Source: Polytrichum commune
Lineage: Eukaryota; Streptophyta; Polytrichopsida; Polytrichales; Polytrichaceae
DNA: 64,000 bases
Direction of reading: 5' to 3'
NCBI GenBank assembly: GCA_950295325.1
Contig: OX485806.1
Coordinates: forward strand, 10,540,001 to 10,604,000
The notes below the pieces were generated by a model. It made no database searches. It saw only the letters and a list, made by a program, of their open reading frames with translations, and was not told the origin of the DNA. Each line of letters opens with the position of its first letter. Position 1 is the first letter of the stretch. Of this stretch, positions 48,432 through 61,214 are shown piece by piece. The position numbers and the translations under genes were made by a program.

Positions 48432-51400
48432 ATGGGGGCACTAGAGAACACACCGGAAGAGCAATCGCCGTTGGAGCCAGAGTCTTCAACGGCTGGGAAG
48501 AAACCCCCACCGCAAGTGGAGCCTTTACCCGTGGACCCTGCACATAATGCCAAGAACCTGGGCTCCTGGGCAAGGCGAACAGGCTACAAGAGTGCCAATT
48601 GTGAAGACATGACACATCGCAGTGACATCCAAATCGACAAACCACCACCTGCAAATTCTGTTGCAAGGGCTGTCCCTCCTGCTACAAGTGCTGCTCGGCC
48701 CCCACGGAGCGTTGATCCATCTGCAAAGACAAATCCTACTGTTGCCTCTGTCCCCAGCCCTGTCCCTAACCCTGGCCCTGTGCATGCCCCTGTGCTTGCT
48801 AACAGAGACTTGGAGAGTGGGGGAGCCATTCCCCCTGCAAACGGAGTTTCAGAGGTGGAGAAGACGAAGATTTTGCAACATCAGCATCCCCACCCCCATC
48901 CTCATCCCCACATTGTGCATCAGCATCCTTTTCCTCCTGTTGCCCCAGGGCCTTATGTGCCAGGCAGGAGAGGAGGGCACGAGTCCATGAATGTGAGTGG
49001 GGTGCAGAGCAGTGCAGGAGGGAGTGGGCCATTAAGGATTGAGCCGCTGCGGATGTACAACAAAAACTCAGAGATGGATGACATGTCACAGTCTCAAGAT
49101 GGGGATGACTATCTTTTGTCAAAACATTCACATATGAAGTATGAGATTCGTGAACACCCCGGCCTAGGTGAGTTAAGTCACGAAACATCAATGCTGATGT
49201 ATATCCCTTAACAACAACCACTCCAGGTGGTTCTTGGGAGCCATTTGTGTTGCTTTAGGAAAAAAATGTGGCCATTTGATTATCATGAACAATCTTCAAT
49301 TTATGGGGATGAAATTAAATGGAGTACTATCTATCCTGTGTATTTTGTTTTTTGTGCAGCAAGTTAGAGAGTTTGAAAGTGGAAGGTAGATGCAGTTCTC
49401 TTGTTTATGTGCATTCGAGATGACGAGACAGTGGGTATTGTTGTTAGTGAGTGTCAGCAACTGTGTTCCTTGTCATTCCTTAAATATTTTTGAGTCAGTT
49501 TGTTGTGTAGATCATTTACTTTTGGACATCTGAAGTTGGAAATTTTATAAGCTGTGGTTTTATGTTGGTGGTTAAGTTAATAGGCTTGGGCGTTGAATAG
49601 GTTGATGCTTGAGGTCTTCCTTGTTTAGGATGTGACCTACTAGCGGTTAGAAGTAGCTTGAATTTAGCTTCGTTTTTGCTACAATCATAGATCTTCTTAT
49701 GTAAGTGCTTTCTTTGGTGGAATGTGCAGTTCCTTTGATCCTTTATGGGCTCCAGCACTACCTCTCCATAGTTGGCTCTTTAATCTTGATTCCCCTTGTC
49801 ATTGTACCAGCAATGGGTGGATCCACAGTGAGTACAACCCTGACTTCTTGTTTTTCTTTTGTCTCTCTTTTCTTTCCCATTTCCTTCTTTTTGTAATCAT
49901 GTACTGTGGATTCAGCTGGTCTTCAAGTAGTCCCATGTGGTATTCTGAATTCATTGTCTTGTGTGTGCTTCTCAGAAAGATACAGCCAAGGTTATTTCAA
50001 GCATGCTCTTAGTGTCAGGAATCTCCACGTTACTACACTGCTTCTTTGGATCAAGGTTACCTCTTATTCAAGGAGCCTCATTTGTCTATCTTGCCCCAAC
50101 TCTTGCAATCATCTTCTCTCCTGACTTCATCAACCTGAAACAAGATGTAAGTCTCTTTTTCTTTTGATACATCTGATTGTCAAAATTTCTAGACTAATTT
50201 GACAGAAGGCTTTATATGAGAGAAAAACAGTGGATTTCGATGATCAAATTCAAGCTGTTCAATTGTAGTTAAATGACATCTAGTTAACGTGTATTGATGA
50301 TGGTCTGAGATTATAATGATTAGCGCTTTTGTCAAACTCTAGCAAGCTAATCTGTGACTAAATGGGTCGACCTGTTTAATTTTGTGTGGCTGCAGAGGTT
50401 CAAACACACAATGAGGGAGTTGCAAGGGGCTATCATAATATCTTCAGTATTTCAAGCTTTTCTTGGCTTCAGTGGCTTCATGTCCATTCTGCTCAGGTAG
50501 TGTGACCTCAGCAGCTGCCTAACAATGCATATTATCTGTCTCTACTCTCTTCTGGCAGGTGATGAAATGTATCATTTATCAGGTCCGTATAGCTGTCAGT
50601 ACACTGGCATTTTTTGAGACTTAACAAAAGAAGTGGTGTTTATAAACCCTAAACCCAGACTCAGTACAGAGGTTCCTTACCTACGCAGTTCATTGTCAGG
50701 GAAGTGATCCTCTCAAGAGGGGCTGTTGAAGCCGTAAGAATTTCAAGAAACAGTCTTCGAGAGCAGAAAAAGTATTTAAGAGCAGGTTCTGCATACCAAT
50801 ATATGGGAGTATTCTGATGCATATCCTTAGAAATTCTAAAGTCTTACTTGTGCCTGATGATGATGAAAGAGTGTGTTCTCTGCCCCTGGGAAAGTGTGAA
50901 AACCATTCCAATCCTTGATAGAAGATCTTCCATTTTTATGCTTTGCAGGGCAATCAACCCGGTGGTTGTGGCTCCTACAGTAACGGCAGTGGGCCTTGCC
51001 TTCTTTGCTTATGGATTTCCGGTGGTTGGCACGTGTGTAGAAATTGGCATCCCCCAGTTTCTGGTTGTTGTGTTCTTTGCTCTGGTGAGTAAATGCTAAT
51101 ATAAATCTGAATATTTGCTGTGTAGGTTTTTAAGCAAGAAAAGGATACTTGCATGCATGAGCAAATATAGTGCAGTCACTTGTTCCTTCATTGCACGTGA
51201 TAATTATTGTCCTATACTTACTTTATGATATTTGTCTTTGTGAATGCAGTATTTACGCAAAATTTCAGTATTTGGCCACAGAGTTTTCCAAGTGTATGCG
51301 GTATGTGCTAATGCTCTTATCCTGGGATAGTTTGGAATGTGGATTGTGTTTTCATTAGATTATGCTAATTTGGATTTTATTGTGGGTACGACAGACAGCG

Positions 51401-54400
51401 TAATTATGGTATTTATTGTGGGTGTTTCTTTTAAATTTTTTTGCGCTTGTTACATGAGTGCTAACCATTAATGGCTGTACATGCTATATTCATGTCAGAG
51501 TATGCTAGCTCTCCTCCATTGCAGTATGGTTCTTGGAGTTGTTATAGGGATTTTCACCTTGAAGGATACGTATTGGGGATTCTTAATTGAATAATGGGAT
51601 TCTAGATTTTTGCAGTGTTTCGAGCTCTTGAAGGGTCTACATGTGAGACCTGTCTCCATTTATATACAATGGATTTCATGTTGCTAATTATCTTCTTGTA
51701 CACATACTGCAGGTGCCACTGGGATTGGCAATAGTGTGGACTTATGCATTCTTACTTACAGAGACCAAAGTTTATACTTATAAGAACTGTGACTTCAACT
51801 TGCGCAATAACTCTACAGCTATATTAACACCAGCATGTCAGAAACACATGACAAGGATGATGAGTTGCCGAACAGATACTTCTAATGCCCTAGAGTCTGC
51901 AGCTTGGTTCTGGATTCCTTATCCATTTCAATGGGGGGTCCCTACTTTTCATTGGCATACTGCAGTGATTATGATTGTGGCATCAATTATTGCCACAGTA
52001 GATTCGGTAAGGTTCACTTATCCTGCCATTCTGATGCCTTTCTGTGTGTTGGTAGCAAGCTTAGGTTTGGGATATGATGTTGGTTTTGAAATCACTCCAG
52101 GGAAGAAGAGGAAACTAGTTTCAGATTCTCAGTAGGAAGAGGAAAGCTAGTTTCAGAGGCCTTAACGTGTAGCTTTGATGTTTAGCCACATGTCACTCAG
52201 TAGGGAAGCCTAATTAATCGTGGAAACATTATCTGATAATGAATGGTATCTTCCAAATTTAACTGATGCTACAGGTCCAGGCTTCCTTAGCTTTCTTATG
52301 TTTGGTGTGCAGCATGTTTTGACAGAAATGTTTCTCTGTAGTTGAATATAAGGTAGAGGGTGCTGAAACCAACACCCTTAAATCTTGCAATTTAAGTACA
52401 TATTGGTTTTGAGAATGTCCACCACCTTAACATCAGGCTCCCGTGTTGGTTTTGGGTCATCTGCTAATAAAACTACACACCCTAACTATTAACTTCTGCA
52501 TATGAAATTCAAATAAGGCATACTTTGGTGCGCTGGAATCCCCATTATTTTTGCCAATAAGAATCAACCAAAACATTATCAATCTAACAATAGTAGATCC
52601 ACTCTGCTCCCAAAGTGACGGTTTTAGCAACCTCTATTTCAATAGTGCAATTTTGCTAATGTCAAGTTTATCTTGGTTGGAATGTTCTTGTGGTTGAAGT
52701 GAGAGTTTGCTAACATATGAAGGATTCTCATTCTGCAGGTTGGTTCTTACCATGCAACTGCCTTGTTAGTGGCATCAAGAGCACCCCCTCCAGGTGTTGT
52801 AAGCCGAGGTATTGGAATGGAGGGTGTGACAAGTTTCTTAGCTGGGCTTTGGGGCACTGGAGCAGGTGCCACCACGTTGACAGAAAATGTGCACACAATT
52901 GCTGTGACCAAGATGGGCAGTCGAAGGGCTGTGGAGTTTGGTGCCTGTGTATTGATTGTCGTCTCTGTGGTTGGTGAGTTGTTTGTAACCTTGATACTCT
53001 TGTTTCAATGTGAAATTGACACAAGGGGTTAAGCTAAGTGGGCCTTAAATGGACACTTTTACCTCTGCACCCACTTCTCATAGGATATGAAACACTCAAT
53101 TAGTGTGAGATGATTGACAAAACTCAAATCCTGGCTGTAGCCCTTTTCCTCACATGTTTCAGAGCTTGTATGAATTTCTTATATATTATCAAAGTGATGA
53201 TTATCGAGCTCATTAAATGGTCATATAGGTCTCCCCAATTATGTTGACTATTGAGCCTAGAATGGCTAACACAATTTGAGCACGTAGTCCAATCTCTATT
53301 AAGCATAATTCCTTATGGTGTCTGTCTTTAGATCCACACCTAACTACACACGACTGAAATATAGGATACTCACTAAGAAAAGTAGCTGAGTAAGGCCTGC
53401 ATACCTTAGTGTAGAGTTGTTTTGCATGTCTCGACTTACAACAAGTCATTACTTGCACTAACTAATCCAGAATTAATTCTAATTTTGTTACAGGAAAAAT
53501 TTCAGGCTTCATTGCAACAATACCACAAGTAGTGGCGGCGGGGTTGCTTGTATTCATGTGGACATTGCTGGCTGCACTTGGACTCTCGAACCTCCGTTAC
53601 AGTGAAACTGGAAGCTCTCGTAATGTTTTGATTGTGGGCTTCTCCCTCTTCCTTTCTCTCTCAGTGCCTGCATACTTTCAGCAGTACAGTCCAACCCAAA
53701 CAACAGGTTTACCTGCATACTTCCAGCAGTTCGCTATTCCAGTCAATGGTCCCATCCATACCAAATCTGCAAATGTAAGCATATCTTTCTGGACACTAGT
53801 TGCTTTAAGTAACATAAGAATAGTGATTTAAACATAGTAGCTTAATTGGAATCCAGGCTTCAAGCATAAGGGTTGGCATGAAATGTGGGTTTTATTTTTT
53901 GAAATATCCAGTTTGCAAATTAGCAACGAATATTCGCAGAGCGACCTTAATCAACTAGTTTCCAACCAGTTCAGAGTTGTCCTTGAACTCAATGGGACTT
54001 TTCATTGGAGATTGGTCTTCTCTGGTTTTTCACTAATTATTTTACATCCTTAATCAATAATTTCTTTCCACTTGTTGTGCGTGCTTGGAGGTAGTGTTTG
54101 AATTTGAATGAAGAGCCACCTACTTCAGTTCATTGAGGGCCAAATTCACTTCAGCACCTCTTGGCATGCTAAAATGAGTTTGACCCTGAATGTACCGATG
54201 TGGACTTTTCTTTGTTCGAACCAAACATGCATGCACGTAAAACTTAACCAAACATGGAAGTTGTTGTATGGAAAACAACCAGCTCTTTACAAAAGTCATG
54301 TTGAGTCATACTGAATGAAGTCAACATACTTCAGGAGATAAGATGTTTCTTGTTTTCTCCTGACATGTTATGGTTGTGTGGACCAACACACCTAGGCAAT

Positions 54401-54711
54401 GCTTATGGTAGGAATTTGAGGGTTTAGGGTTACAGAGAAATCGTAGATGGAATCATGCTGAATTGACTGACCAATGAATATGTTTGCAGGTGAATTTTGC
54501 TCTTAATACCATATTTTCTTTGAATATGGCGATTGCATTCCTTGTCGCATTTTTCCTGGACAACACTGTTCCAGGAAGTCGACAAGAAAGGGGCACTTAT
54601 GTCTGGAGCAAGTGGAGGACAGCCAGAAATGAACCGGCTGTGGTGAAAGAGTATGGCCTACCCTTTGGGTTGAGTAGATTCTTTACCTGGTGTAGATGGA
54701 TTGGCCTTTGA
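48432..54711 (+). CDS. NAT12: nucleobase-ascorbate transporter, NAT11/12 type
   Basis: Ten exons: 48432-49167, 49730-49827, 49976-50146, 50396-50496, 50949-51084, 51250-51300, 51713-52006, 52739-52973, 53494-53774, 54490-54711. All GT-AG, phases agree, 774 residues, slightly longer than the roughly 710 of the Arabidopsis protein. Exon 1 gives a long hydrophilic N-terminus (about 245 residues) rich in Pro, with a His-Pro run (about residues 156-166). The membrane part then has the QHYLS motif in helix 1, LINPV-type AINPVVVAPT, the substrate-region VASRAPPPGVVSRGIGMEG, and the NAT signature form TENVHTIAVTKMGSR, and ends NTVPGSRQERGTYVW with a cytosolic tail. NATs move purines, uracil or ascorbate with protons or sodium across the plasma membrane; the substrate of the 11/12 group is not established. 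Introns hold D1, M1 and M4-type repeats. Confidence 0.95.
52350..52645. mobile_element. short M4-like TIR element in NAT intron 7
   Basis: Left end TAAGGTAGAGGGTGCTGAAA matches M4; the right end is a looser complement (GGTTTTAGCAACCTCTATTT). About 295 bp, non-coding, ending about 95 bases before exon 8. Confidence 0.55.
53035..53395 (-). repeat. dispersed repeat D1, copy in NAT intron 8
   Basis: Close to the METTL23 intron copy: CTCTGCACCCACTTCTCATA, GGTCATATAGGTC, GTAGTCCAATCTCT, GATCCACACCTAACTACACA. It fills most of the intron. Confidence 0.7.
53972..54312. mobile_element. MITE family M1, copy 4 (NAT intron 9)
   Basis: Left AGAGTTGTCCTTGAACTCAA, right GTCATGTTGAGTCATAC; inner CTTGGAGGTAGTGTTTGAAT shared with copies 1 and 2. 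Entirely inside intron 53775-54489. Confidence 0.7.
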
Positions 54712-57700
54712 TATCTGTATTAAAAATTTAAACACCTAGAATTAACTCACTCACGAGACTAGCGCCTAACTGCTACGGCATGAGATTCTTAAAAGTCACA
54801 AAAGAATAGACATTCATGATGTGGGCCAAAACCTCAAGGAACAACACCTGTAGTTAGGCGATAAAGTGACCACTCGGTCCTTATCTCTGACATTTTCAAA
54901 CCCCATGATTTCCACTTGTACGTTTTGAAGCACAATGAAATCAGTTTATAGTTGGTTCTACCTCAATGAAATGTGTCCTGGTGGATTTATGTTGCCATGC
55001 TGGGAATGACTCTGATTTCAGGACACCTTGTATATTCTTCCATTATCGTACCAAAAAGAGAAGTAAAAACTAGTCCTAGCCTATAAGGCCTATGTCCAAA
55101 TTGCTACTCCACATCAGAGTTGGGTCCTAAATTTGGAGGATTTGATGGTCCTCATTGCATCTGATCATCTAAGTAGTAGGGAGAGAGGGAACTATTGGTT
55201 ACGAGTGTACCTCATTCATCCAACATAAAAGCCCTGTAATACAAAGTATGCAACCCGGATGTTTTTTTTCAAATTTTCAAATTTTAATTTTCTTTAACGC
55301 CGGAATTAGTTTAGTCCAAGTCATTTGAGATGAATCAGTCACAAACCTGTAGGTTTTAAGTTTTTATATTGGATGGATGAAAGGTGTGCTTGTATGTGAT
55401 AATTCTCTTTCTCCAAGTAGTAATAGCATGATTCTTGTGCTGAAGATTAGACTTGTGTCCTGATTCTTGTTGTCAAGGTTGTTGATCTGGCTCTGTTGTT
55501 GTGTTGTATCATTGCATAAGAATGGCCACAGGCAAATCCCCTTTACACCTGATGCTTGCTCTTTTTGTGGAGATTGTCAAACCTAATACAGTTTGGGATT
55601 TTGAAACCTTGAGGGCACATGGATGTTCATGCAGTCATCTTTCCAAAGTTCCAAAACAATTTGTTGTTGACGTGCATGTTGAGTGAACAATGCGGGATGA
55701 TCCAAGACATCAATTCATATGCATGGGTGCAATGGACCAGGATGAAATGAAGCAAAATAATAACTGTTCTTATCCAAATGGCCGAGAATCCTATGGAATG
55801 ATGACAAATGTTAGCCTTTTTCTTGTTGAAAGCTTGCACCACATAATGACACACAAGTGTTCATCATATGTTGACTCCCGTTTTGACTCTTGTTGACTTG
55901 CACCCACATCGCTGTAGTTCTCTTGAGAAGTCAAACACCATCAACGTGTTTTCCAATCTAGAAATTGATTTGATCATGACAATTGAAGGATGAATCTGAA
56001 CGGGTTAAGTGACTTTGCAGGATGATGATGGTCTTCTGTGATCGCTTCATTTATTCCATTCTGGCAAGAGTTGTACTTGACTACCTACAACCTAAATTGA
56101 AACACAGAAGTTGATTCAAATATCTGATACATGGCAGTCATGAAAGTTGAAGGTGAAAAAGTTGCAATTGTATTGTTCAGAAAATCTGTTTGAAGCAAAG
56201 TCAATCCTGCAATTACCATCACAGATTGGGCAGGGATCCCAATTATTCTAATGAATTTAAGCTGGGATGAATCAACCATAAATCTATATGGGGTAAGTTT
56301 TTACTGAATCTCTTATACATGGTTACAACAAATTCCAAGCCACTTCTTTGGACGTATAGGAAATACTATATAATTTAGGTATTTAAAAAATAATAATAAG
56401 TTAGAACATTTGACATGAAGGATGAGCTTGGAACTTGTTATGTAGACATGTGTATGATTAAATGTCGGAAAATCAACTTTGATCCTTCCATAAGGAATCA
56501 AAATAATTACATCCAAATGATTTTCATGAAAAGAAATCTTTATTTTCTTGACGATAAATATTATAGGATTAATCTTAAATATCATAGACTGTTGGAAAGT
56601 CACAAACATTATATGCTTTTCGAGTGGCAAAACTATCAAAAACTGTTGTGAGATTGGAACACTTTATAGAAGATTAGCATTATTAAATCTAAGTGATCAA
56701 GCTTTCGAATATTGAAACATAATTTCAATTTCCCATGTAGGAGTTGTGCGCCTAAATTGTCACCAATTTACAAATACATAGATCAATGCCAGGCTAACAT
56801 GAACATGAAGTTTGGTATCCATCCAAACTTTGTGGTGAGTCTCTTGATTTCCACTTCATCTTTCATTCATATTTTATACTCATCATATACTAATTTGTGG
56901 AGGCAATGCTAAATATATTATACTATTATTATATTTGATTTGCAGCCTTCATTGCTTGATGAATCCAAAAATCGTGTGTACAAGTTAGCGTACAAGAAAG
57001 GGTTGCTCTCCACCTTATGTGTTGTGCATGTTCTAGAGGTTATTCCTCCATATCTAATACCCCAACATTATCATTTACACACCCAAAATGGTAGACAACA
57101 TTTTACCAAAAGATTTGGTGAAAGATGTTTCAACCTCATTCTCAAATATGAGAAAAATGCTATAACCAATGCATCCTCCCTATAGAGGCACGTGGGCTCC
57201 ACGAAATTGGAAATTGTTTGTCAACCTCAAGCGTCCCCTAATCTTCTAAATTCCCCTATGGTTACTCCAATCATCCCGTTGCATTTGCACTCAAACCTTT
57301 GTATCCACCATGTGTGAAACCAATAACTTGCCTTCCCACATCATCAAGTTAATAAAGCCTTTCCATCTACATCTCTGGAATGCTTTGAATCCACTTGTTC
57401 TTATTCCCATAAATGAAATCTTTCAATATTGGGGTAGAAATTATCATGTACCTACTGCCACTGATCCTTTTATGGGTATGGCAATGTATGCAATGAAAAC
57501 AATAAAAGGGTCTATAAGGCAACTTGTAGAGTTAATTTCTTATATAGGACCTACTTATAAATGGAAGGTTTGGATTAAACTATTAGAGCACATTCTTGAG
57601 ATGAAAACCTATAGCTTAGAAACTAATGTTGTTTCATGCCACTCAAAACAACTTGTTGTATGAGAAACTATTGTTTTGTGACGGTCATCCATATAATTTT

Positions 57701-58218
57701 GGGAACGTTGCTACTTTCGTTACCAGTTCAAAGGGGTCTTCACATGCCCCGAATGTTGTTTGGGAATAACGCCATGATGGTCATAGAGAACTTCATTCAA
57801 TCACATGAAATTTTGTCATCACCCTTGCCACAACTCATATTGATGTGGGTTGAATATGATTTTATGTAGTAGGCTACCCACCCATCCATACGTACAAACT
57901 TCAATCATAGTACATTGAATGTTCATCAAATAAATGGAATGATTTTTTCCTTTTTCCTTTTTCATATGTTTTGCATCGTCCTCTATTTCTAGATTTTAAC
58001 TACAACATATAATTCTCAACATGCACATTTGTTGTTCAATGCTTGTTGCAAATTCTAGATGGGTGATACATCTATCGAGGGCGTTGTGGAACACCAAATG
58101 ACCAACCCCATTCGGCCTCTCCGATCACATCACTAAATCTTATTTAAGATGACATCTACGTGTTGTCTCAAGATTAATCTATAATGGACAATTTCTATTA
58201 ATGGGGTTTCGATTATAG
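54712..58218. other. NAT 3' flank and degenerate, possibly TE-derived sequence
   Basis: The first few hundred bases probably hold the NAT 3' untranslated region. 55501-55686 has a short frame with ATGKSPLHLML, resembling the integrase tail of LTR elements, weakly. 56712-56837 and 56945-57185 join across a GTGAGT donor and a TTTGCAG acceptor into a frame reading FGIHPNFV then PSLLDESKNRVYKLAYKKGL; I do not recognise it. 57310-57663 is another open frame of 117 residues with no known relative. These may be one old mobile element. Confidence 0.35.
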
Positions 58219-60290
58219 ATGGACAATTTCATTGAAGACAGTTTTAGATGGCATCTACCTCCGGATTGCCGTGATCATATTCGAGGACAATCTCCCCAAA
58301 GTGCTGCTGAAACTTCATTCCTAGAAAAGGTGAACATCGCTATACAGACCGGTTCTTCAATATCACTCCTTGATGCAATGTTAGATCTCTTGCATCTTCA
58401 AGTTCGAAATTACTTGTCAAGTGCTGCTATGACTATCATGCAGGTGATTAAGAAAATCGTTACCTCTGGAATTGCAACTGCGCTCTCCATCAAATCATAC
58501 CAGACTCAATTTTTTTGATGACAGTGGGTTTTGAATACATCAAGGCCCACTGTTGTCTAAAGGATTGTTCCACTTTTTTACGGTGAATTCAAGGATTTAA
58601 TCCATTGCAGAAAGTGTGGTACTTTGAGGTACAAGGAGCATATTAAGGGGAAAAAGATTCCAAAGAAGGTAGATGCACTGTTCACCAAAGTAAAGCTAAG
58701 CTACACAACATCATGTAGTGTATGTCATTCCTGTCCTTTGATTTTATATCTCTATGGTTACTATGTGTGGTACTTTAGATCTGATTTCTAGATTATCTTT
58801 AAAATTCTCATGTAATTCTAATGTGACTAATCAGTATTGGTTAGACCCACTTATTGTGGAATGTCATCAAGCACTGTTCAGATTTCAACATTGAAGTTTG
58901 GTTTATGGGTATTGGAACAGCTTCACAGGCTTTGAAATATATTCCAGGACCTCCAACAGATACCAAAACCTTCTGATGCCATTTCTTGTGAATAATCTAT
59001 CATGTACTTTCATTCCACCTTCATATTTTGCAATAGTATATTTGGCTCTCTAACATGTCTACTGTGACATATCGTCTTGTATGATATAAATTTGATATAA
59101 AACCCAGGTTGGTTAAATGACGGTTGTTATTACTGTAATTCCGTATTGCCCAAAGTAATGTTAGTGCCAGTACACATGTATTGAGGGTGCTCTTCTTGTG
59201 TGTGTGTGTATGTATATATATATTCTTATCTTATGCAGTAAACCTCATGTGCTACCTCAGGATGTCTCATGATTGTATGTGCAATTAGGTACCTTTTTTA
59301 AAGGATAGATTCTCTTTACACATGCATATACCTTACCGTATTTGCTTTTCAACAAATTATAATAACTCTTGACTTTAGGGTCAGCCACAACACAGTAATA
59401 ATTATGGTGTGAGTTGCTATGGGTGTAAGTTATGATCACTTTGGTGAAAAGTTTTCTTCAATGGAGCCCTTGTTTGGTGGTCTGTTTGGTGTTTCTGAAA
59501 TAAATGTTTTAAGTGCTACTTGTAATATAGGCCTCTGTTGATAAATGAGTGCAATGCCTTTCCCACCTGCCAAACATGAGTTACTTTTCACTAACATAAT
59601 GAATGATTTCACAGAGAATGGTTTACTTACCGCTCATACCATGTTTACATGCCCCTTTTTGTAGTCCAAGTTTGTCTGAGTTCATAACATTATTTAGATC
59701 CATAACAATGTTTTGTGGGACTGACAATATTTCATGGAATATTCCCGCATATTCCCCCACATTCAACTTTGAAAACCAATGTACTCATTGTTCTAACAAT
59801 TATTGCCTAGAAAGCAAAAATATCAAATGCCTCAGTTTGTTCATTGGTTTGATGGACAACAATGTACTCTATCGATACCAAGATGGCCCAGTGGCTGGGA
59901 TTTGGATACAAAGGTGGAAAGATGTAAAAGACGACAAATTGTTAGCGGAAAATGTTGGAATGAAAAGGTTGTCAATCTTCTACACACTTCTATATTGGAA
60001 GTTGAGTTTTGATCATCCGTGATGTCCCACATGCAGATTGGTATATACCTCATGCATATGATTTTGCTAATTTGCACTTGCAGTGTATTAGTTTTGAATG
60101 AAATTAGATGTTTTATTTTATTTTATCCTCTCAAAATTGAACAATCTTGTGCCTCACAGATGACTCAAATATTGACGTGGATTTTGGCCATGACATTTTC
60201 CGGTGTACAAGAGCCACCCAAGGAGGTTATCAATGAGGCGAAGGAGTCTTCTTGTCCTATCAGCCTTCCTAAATGGCATTCCTAGTATGG
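58219..60290 (+). pseudogene. CACTA-type transposase remnants
   Basis: 58219-58515 (MDNFIEDSFRWHLPPDCRD; later LLDAMLDLLHLQVRNYLSS and IATALSIKSYQT) resembles the helical region before the Transposase_21 domain. About 58580-58700 reads YGEFKDLIHCRKCGTLRYKE followed by KKIPKKV, like the CxxC-RYK zinc-ribbon entry to that domain. 59800-60290 has scraps such as GVQEPPKEV that recall the IPGPxxPKD segment. Frames are interrupted and no end repeats were found. The family call rests on recalled consensus, so it is tentative. Confidence 0.4.
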
Positions 60291-61214
60291 GGAAATTTTT
60301 ATGAAAAAATGTTGTCATGGGTGTTTTGAGTCTAAAGAATTTCCAAATTAAGGCTATTTTCCCAAATGAATGAATACGGTGTTTCATAGCATCAGTTTTA
60401 GTGCCGGCAATATCAACATAAAACTTGGGCATCTCTTCCATTTAAAAATGAGTGAGAGTGCATACAATTTAGTAATATTATGTCATCTCTTCGTCTATTA
60501 ACAAGTTTACTAGACTGGCCAGTGTGCAACACAATACTCATGAGAGATTATAATATTTATTTGAAGGTCCCAAAGGAACCTGCAATCACAAGGGCAAAGG
60601 TGCCATGATTACAAACACTACAAAAGCCTAAAGACTGTCATGATCATAAGTTTCTCTTTTATTTGGCACACTTTCGGGCGTCTGACTGAACTTCTAATTC
60701 CAACTACGACACAGCTGAATCGACTGACTTATAATGTTAATATACCTATCCTGATCAAACTTTGGTCGTTGATCTTCCTACTCATCAGTTAATTTGATCC
60801 CTTCCTACACCCATCCAGCCTGGTTGATAATTTGGGATCACAGTGTGAGTGTTTCCGCAAAATACTCATGAACCTCCAATTCCCAATACGGTGAAGCTAT
60901 CAACTGACAAACGATGATTTGTGTTGGACTTATAGTGCGCAAACTGATGCATGTGTAATTTTGTGGGTGATTTGTGACTCGATCACCGCTTCATGAATCT
61001 GTTCAAACCCTATTTGATGAAAAATATTTATACGAGTGGTGGTGATGGGCCGTTGGCTTGCTCATGAGTCATGAATACTGTACAAACTGCAGACTTGCGA
61101 AAAGTCGGGGCAGCGTATGGACCTCAGTAAGGAAATGATCCGTATCTGGCGAAATTTGGGACTCTGCATATCATTCAAGGAATGATCTATGAAAATTTCA
61201 AACCACCTTCGGTA
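60291..61214. other. no feature seen
   Basis: Intergenic and probably includes the 3' untranslated region of the bHLH gene (minus) below 61215. No repeat family or coding frame recognised. Confidence 0.4.

Noticed and set aside
48373-48829. Several minus open frames opposite NAT exon 1
   Set aside because: Exon 1 is GC-rich, which opens the other frames; only the plus frame joins the nine downstream NAT exons in phase.
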